Source: JAGOEY01 sp017997515
GTDB lineage: Bacteria > Pseudomonadota > Gammaproteobacteria > Burkholderiales > Burkholderiaceae_C
Length of the DNA: 64,000 nucleotides
Direction of reading: 5' to 3'
Assembly (NCBI GenBank): GCA_026314275.1
Contig: CP111109.1
Span: 62,001 to 126,000, forward strand
Shown in pieces: positions 62,789-64,000 of this stretch. Under the pieces are notes generated by a model that did no database searches, was not told the origin of the DNA, and saw nothing but the letters and a program-made list of their open reading frames with translations. Position 1 is the stretch's first letter. Every line of letters begins with the position of its first letter. A program made the position numbers and the translations under genes.

Positions 62789-62986
62789 TTTTTGAATTCC
62801 TCGAAAAACCGCTCACGGAACGCGCAGCACTAAGCTGTTCACGGGGTGCCAACTGTGCACCAAGGCAAGCGCAGCGAAGCCCCTTCCAGCAGACACCGTG
62901 GAACTGGCTTTGCCAGGCCACTGGTGTCGCCCCCTGCAAGGGGGTTGGCGTTTACACGAAGTGAAAAAGCCTGGGGGTGTGCCCAA
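62789..62986. repeat. Intergenic repeat-like sequence between tctC and tctB
   Basis: The gap holds a segment with CGCCCCCTGCAAGGGGG and AAAAAGCCTGGGGGTG, similar to intergenic repeats I recall from Comamonadaceae. CCCCCTGCAAGGGGG can form a hairpin. It may uncouple expression of the binding protein from the permeases. Confidence 0.45.
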
Positions 62987-63949
62987 TCAGATCATCCCGG
63001 ACTTGACCATCGTCGCGCGCAGGCTGGCGAACTCGTCGTCCACAAACTTCTCGAACTCTGCACCGGTCAACAGGGCAGGCGTCCAGTCGTTCTTCTTCAG
63101 GGCTTCCTGCCAGGTGGCCGACTTGGTGGCCTTGACGATCATGTCGATCAGGTCCTTGCGCTGCGCGGGCGTGATGCCGGGTGCGCCGTACACACCGCGC
63201 CAGTTGCCGATCACCACGTTGTAGCCCTGCTCCTTCATGGTCGGGATGTCATTGCCCTTGAGGCGAGTTTCGGACGTGACGGCGATGCCCTTCATCTTGC
63301 CGGTCTTGATGTACTCCGAGAACTCGCTCATGCCGCTGCCGCCGACCGTAACGTTGCCGCCCAGGATGGCTGCCGTGGCCTCGCCGCCGCCCCGGAACGC
63401 GACGTAGTTGATCTTGGAGGGGTCCACACCTGCTTCACGCGCCAGCATGGCTGCAGCCACGTGTTCGGTGGAGCCGCGCGAACCGCCGCCCCATTTCACG
63501 CTGCCGGGGTCTTTCTTCAGCTGGGCGACCACGTCGGCCATGTTCTTGAAGGGCGAATTGGCGGGCAGCACAAACACGTTGTATTCGCTGGTCAGGCGCG
63601 CCAGCGGTGTGGCCTGCGACAGGTTCACGGGGGGTTTACCCGTGATGATGCCGCCCAGCATCACCGCACCCATCACCATCATGGCGTTCGGGTCACCCTT
63701 GCTGCCATTGACGAACTGCGCCAGGCCAATGGCACCGGCGGCGCCACCCTTGTTGTCAAAAGTGACGGTCGAGGCAGCACCAGAGTCTGTCAGGGCCTTG
63801 CCGAGCGCGCGGCCCGTGGTGTCCCAGCCACCGCCGGGATTGGCGGGCAGCATCATCTTGATGTTGGGGGCTGCAGCGTAGGCGCTCAGCGGCAAAGTGC
63901 CGGTCGCGGCCAACGCGGCCAGGGATTTCAAAAAGATATCGCGACGCAT
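62987..63949 (-). CDS. tctC: Tripartite tricarboxylate transporter substrate-binding protein (Bug/TctC family)
   Basis: The 320-residue protein has a signal peptide with an RRDIFLK start, loosely twin-arginine-like, and a cleavage site near LSAYAA. A Bug-type periplasmic binding domain follows, with VTFDNKGGAAGAIGLAQFVN (residues about 58-77) and WGGGSRGSTEHVAAAMLA. It captures an organic acid for TctAB. AAGGAG lies upstream of the ATG. It precedes tctB by about 200 bases. Confidence 0.93.
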   Translation of the reverse strand: MRRDIFLKSLAALAATGTLPLSAYAAAPNIKMMLPANPGGGWDTTGRALGKALTDSGAASTVTFDNKGGAAGAIGLAQFVNGSKGDPNAMMVMGAVMLGGIITGKPPVNLSQATPLARLTSEYNVFVLPANSPFKNMADVVAQLKKDPGSVKWGGGSRGSTEHVAAAMLAREAGVDPSKINYVAFRGGGEATAAILGGNVTVGGSGMSEFSEYIKTGKMKGIAVTSETRLKGNDIPTMKEQGYNVVIGNWRGVYGAPGITPAQRKDLIDMIVKATKSATWQEALKKNDWTPALLTGAEFEKFVDDEFASLRATMVKSGMI

Positions 63950-64000
63950 ATGTGTCTCCTTGGGTTGCGGAAATTGCTCTCGAATGATGCACCCGCTGCC

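Noticed and set aside
1..64000. CRISPR arrays or cas genes
   Set aside because: No regularly spaced repeats and no Cas-like proteins were seen.

Overview
The window looks like a Burkholderiales (probably Comamonadaceae) chromosome carrying an integrative conjugative element (ICE) of the ICEclc/PFGI-1 type. The family-level call rests on the tig-clpP-clpX-lon order followed by tRNA-Gly, an hpnC/D/E hopanoid locus, a tctCBA transporter, and short palindromic repeats of the kind I associate with Comamonadaceae.

Layout. (1) 1-20.6 kb is accessory cargo. It starts with an IS66 transposase tail, an AraC regulator, an MFS exporter, a trypsin-like protease beside a worn MFS gene tail, two unknown proteins, a CorA-like transporter with an altered signature, msrA with a broken msrB, and a hydrolase-OsmC fusion. 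A complete glutaminyl-tRNA synthetase follows. The rest is a dense redox block: two paralogous molybdopterin oxidoreductases, two flavin reductases, two thioredoxin-fold proteins (one fused to MsrB), SelO and a glutaredoxin. (2) 20.6-35.3 kb is the mating-pair-formation half of a G-type type IV secretion system, with an HTH/HU gene pair inserted on the opposite strand. (3) 35.3-43.6 kb holds a PrlF/YhaV toxin-antitoxin module, a MobH relaxase, a deleted IS3 copy, a LysR gene, a decayed XRE/LysR pair and a tyrosine integrase facing away from tRNA-Gly(GCC), whose 3' end is the expected attachment site. (4) 43.6-64 kb is chromosomal backbone: tRNA-Gly, lon, clpX, clpP, tig, tRNA-Leu, an RND efflux operon, hpnC, a MmeI-like type IIL restriction-modification gene inserted between hpnC and hpnD, hpnD, hpnE and tctABC.

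How it fits together. The coupling protein and the other T4SS genes that normally precede the RAQPRD gene are absent to its left. The redox cargo therefore seems to sit inside the conjugation locus, with the rest of the ICE beyond the left edge. The alternative is that the ICE is rearranged and the left 20 kb is not part of it; the window cannot decide this. The cargo reads as a protein-repair and oxidant-defence island: MsrA and MsrB activities, a thioredoxin-like donor, an RclA/mercuric-reductase-like flavoenzyme, small sulfite-oxidase-fold molybdoenzymes with a reductase partner, SelO (a protein AMPylase linked to redox stress) and a glutaredoxin. The close packing of the 14.07-19.17 kb genes suggests one transcription unit. 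I regard this arrangement as the most interesting content of the window.
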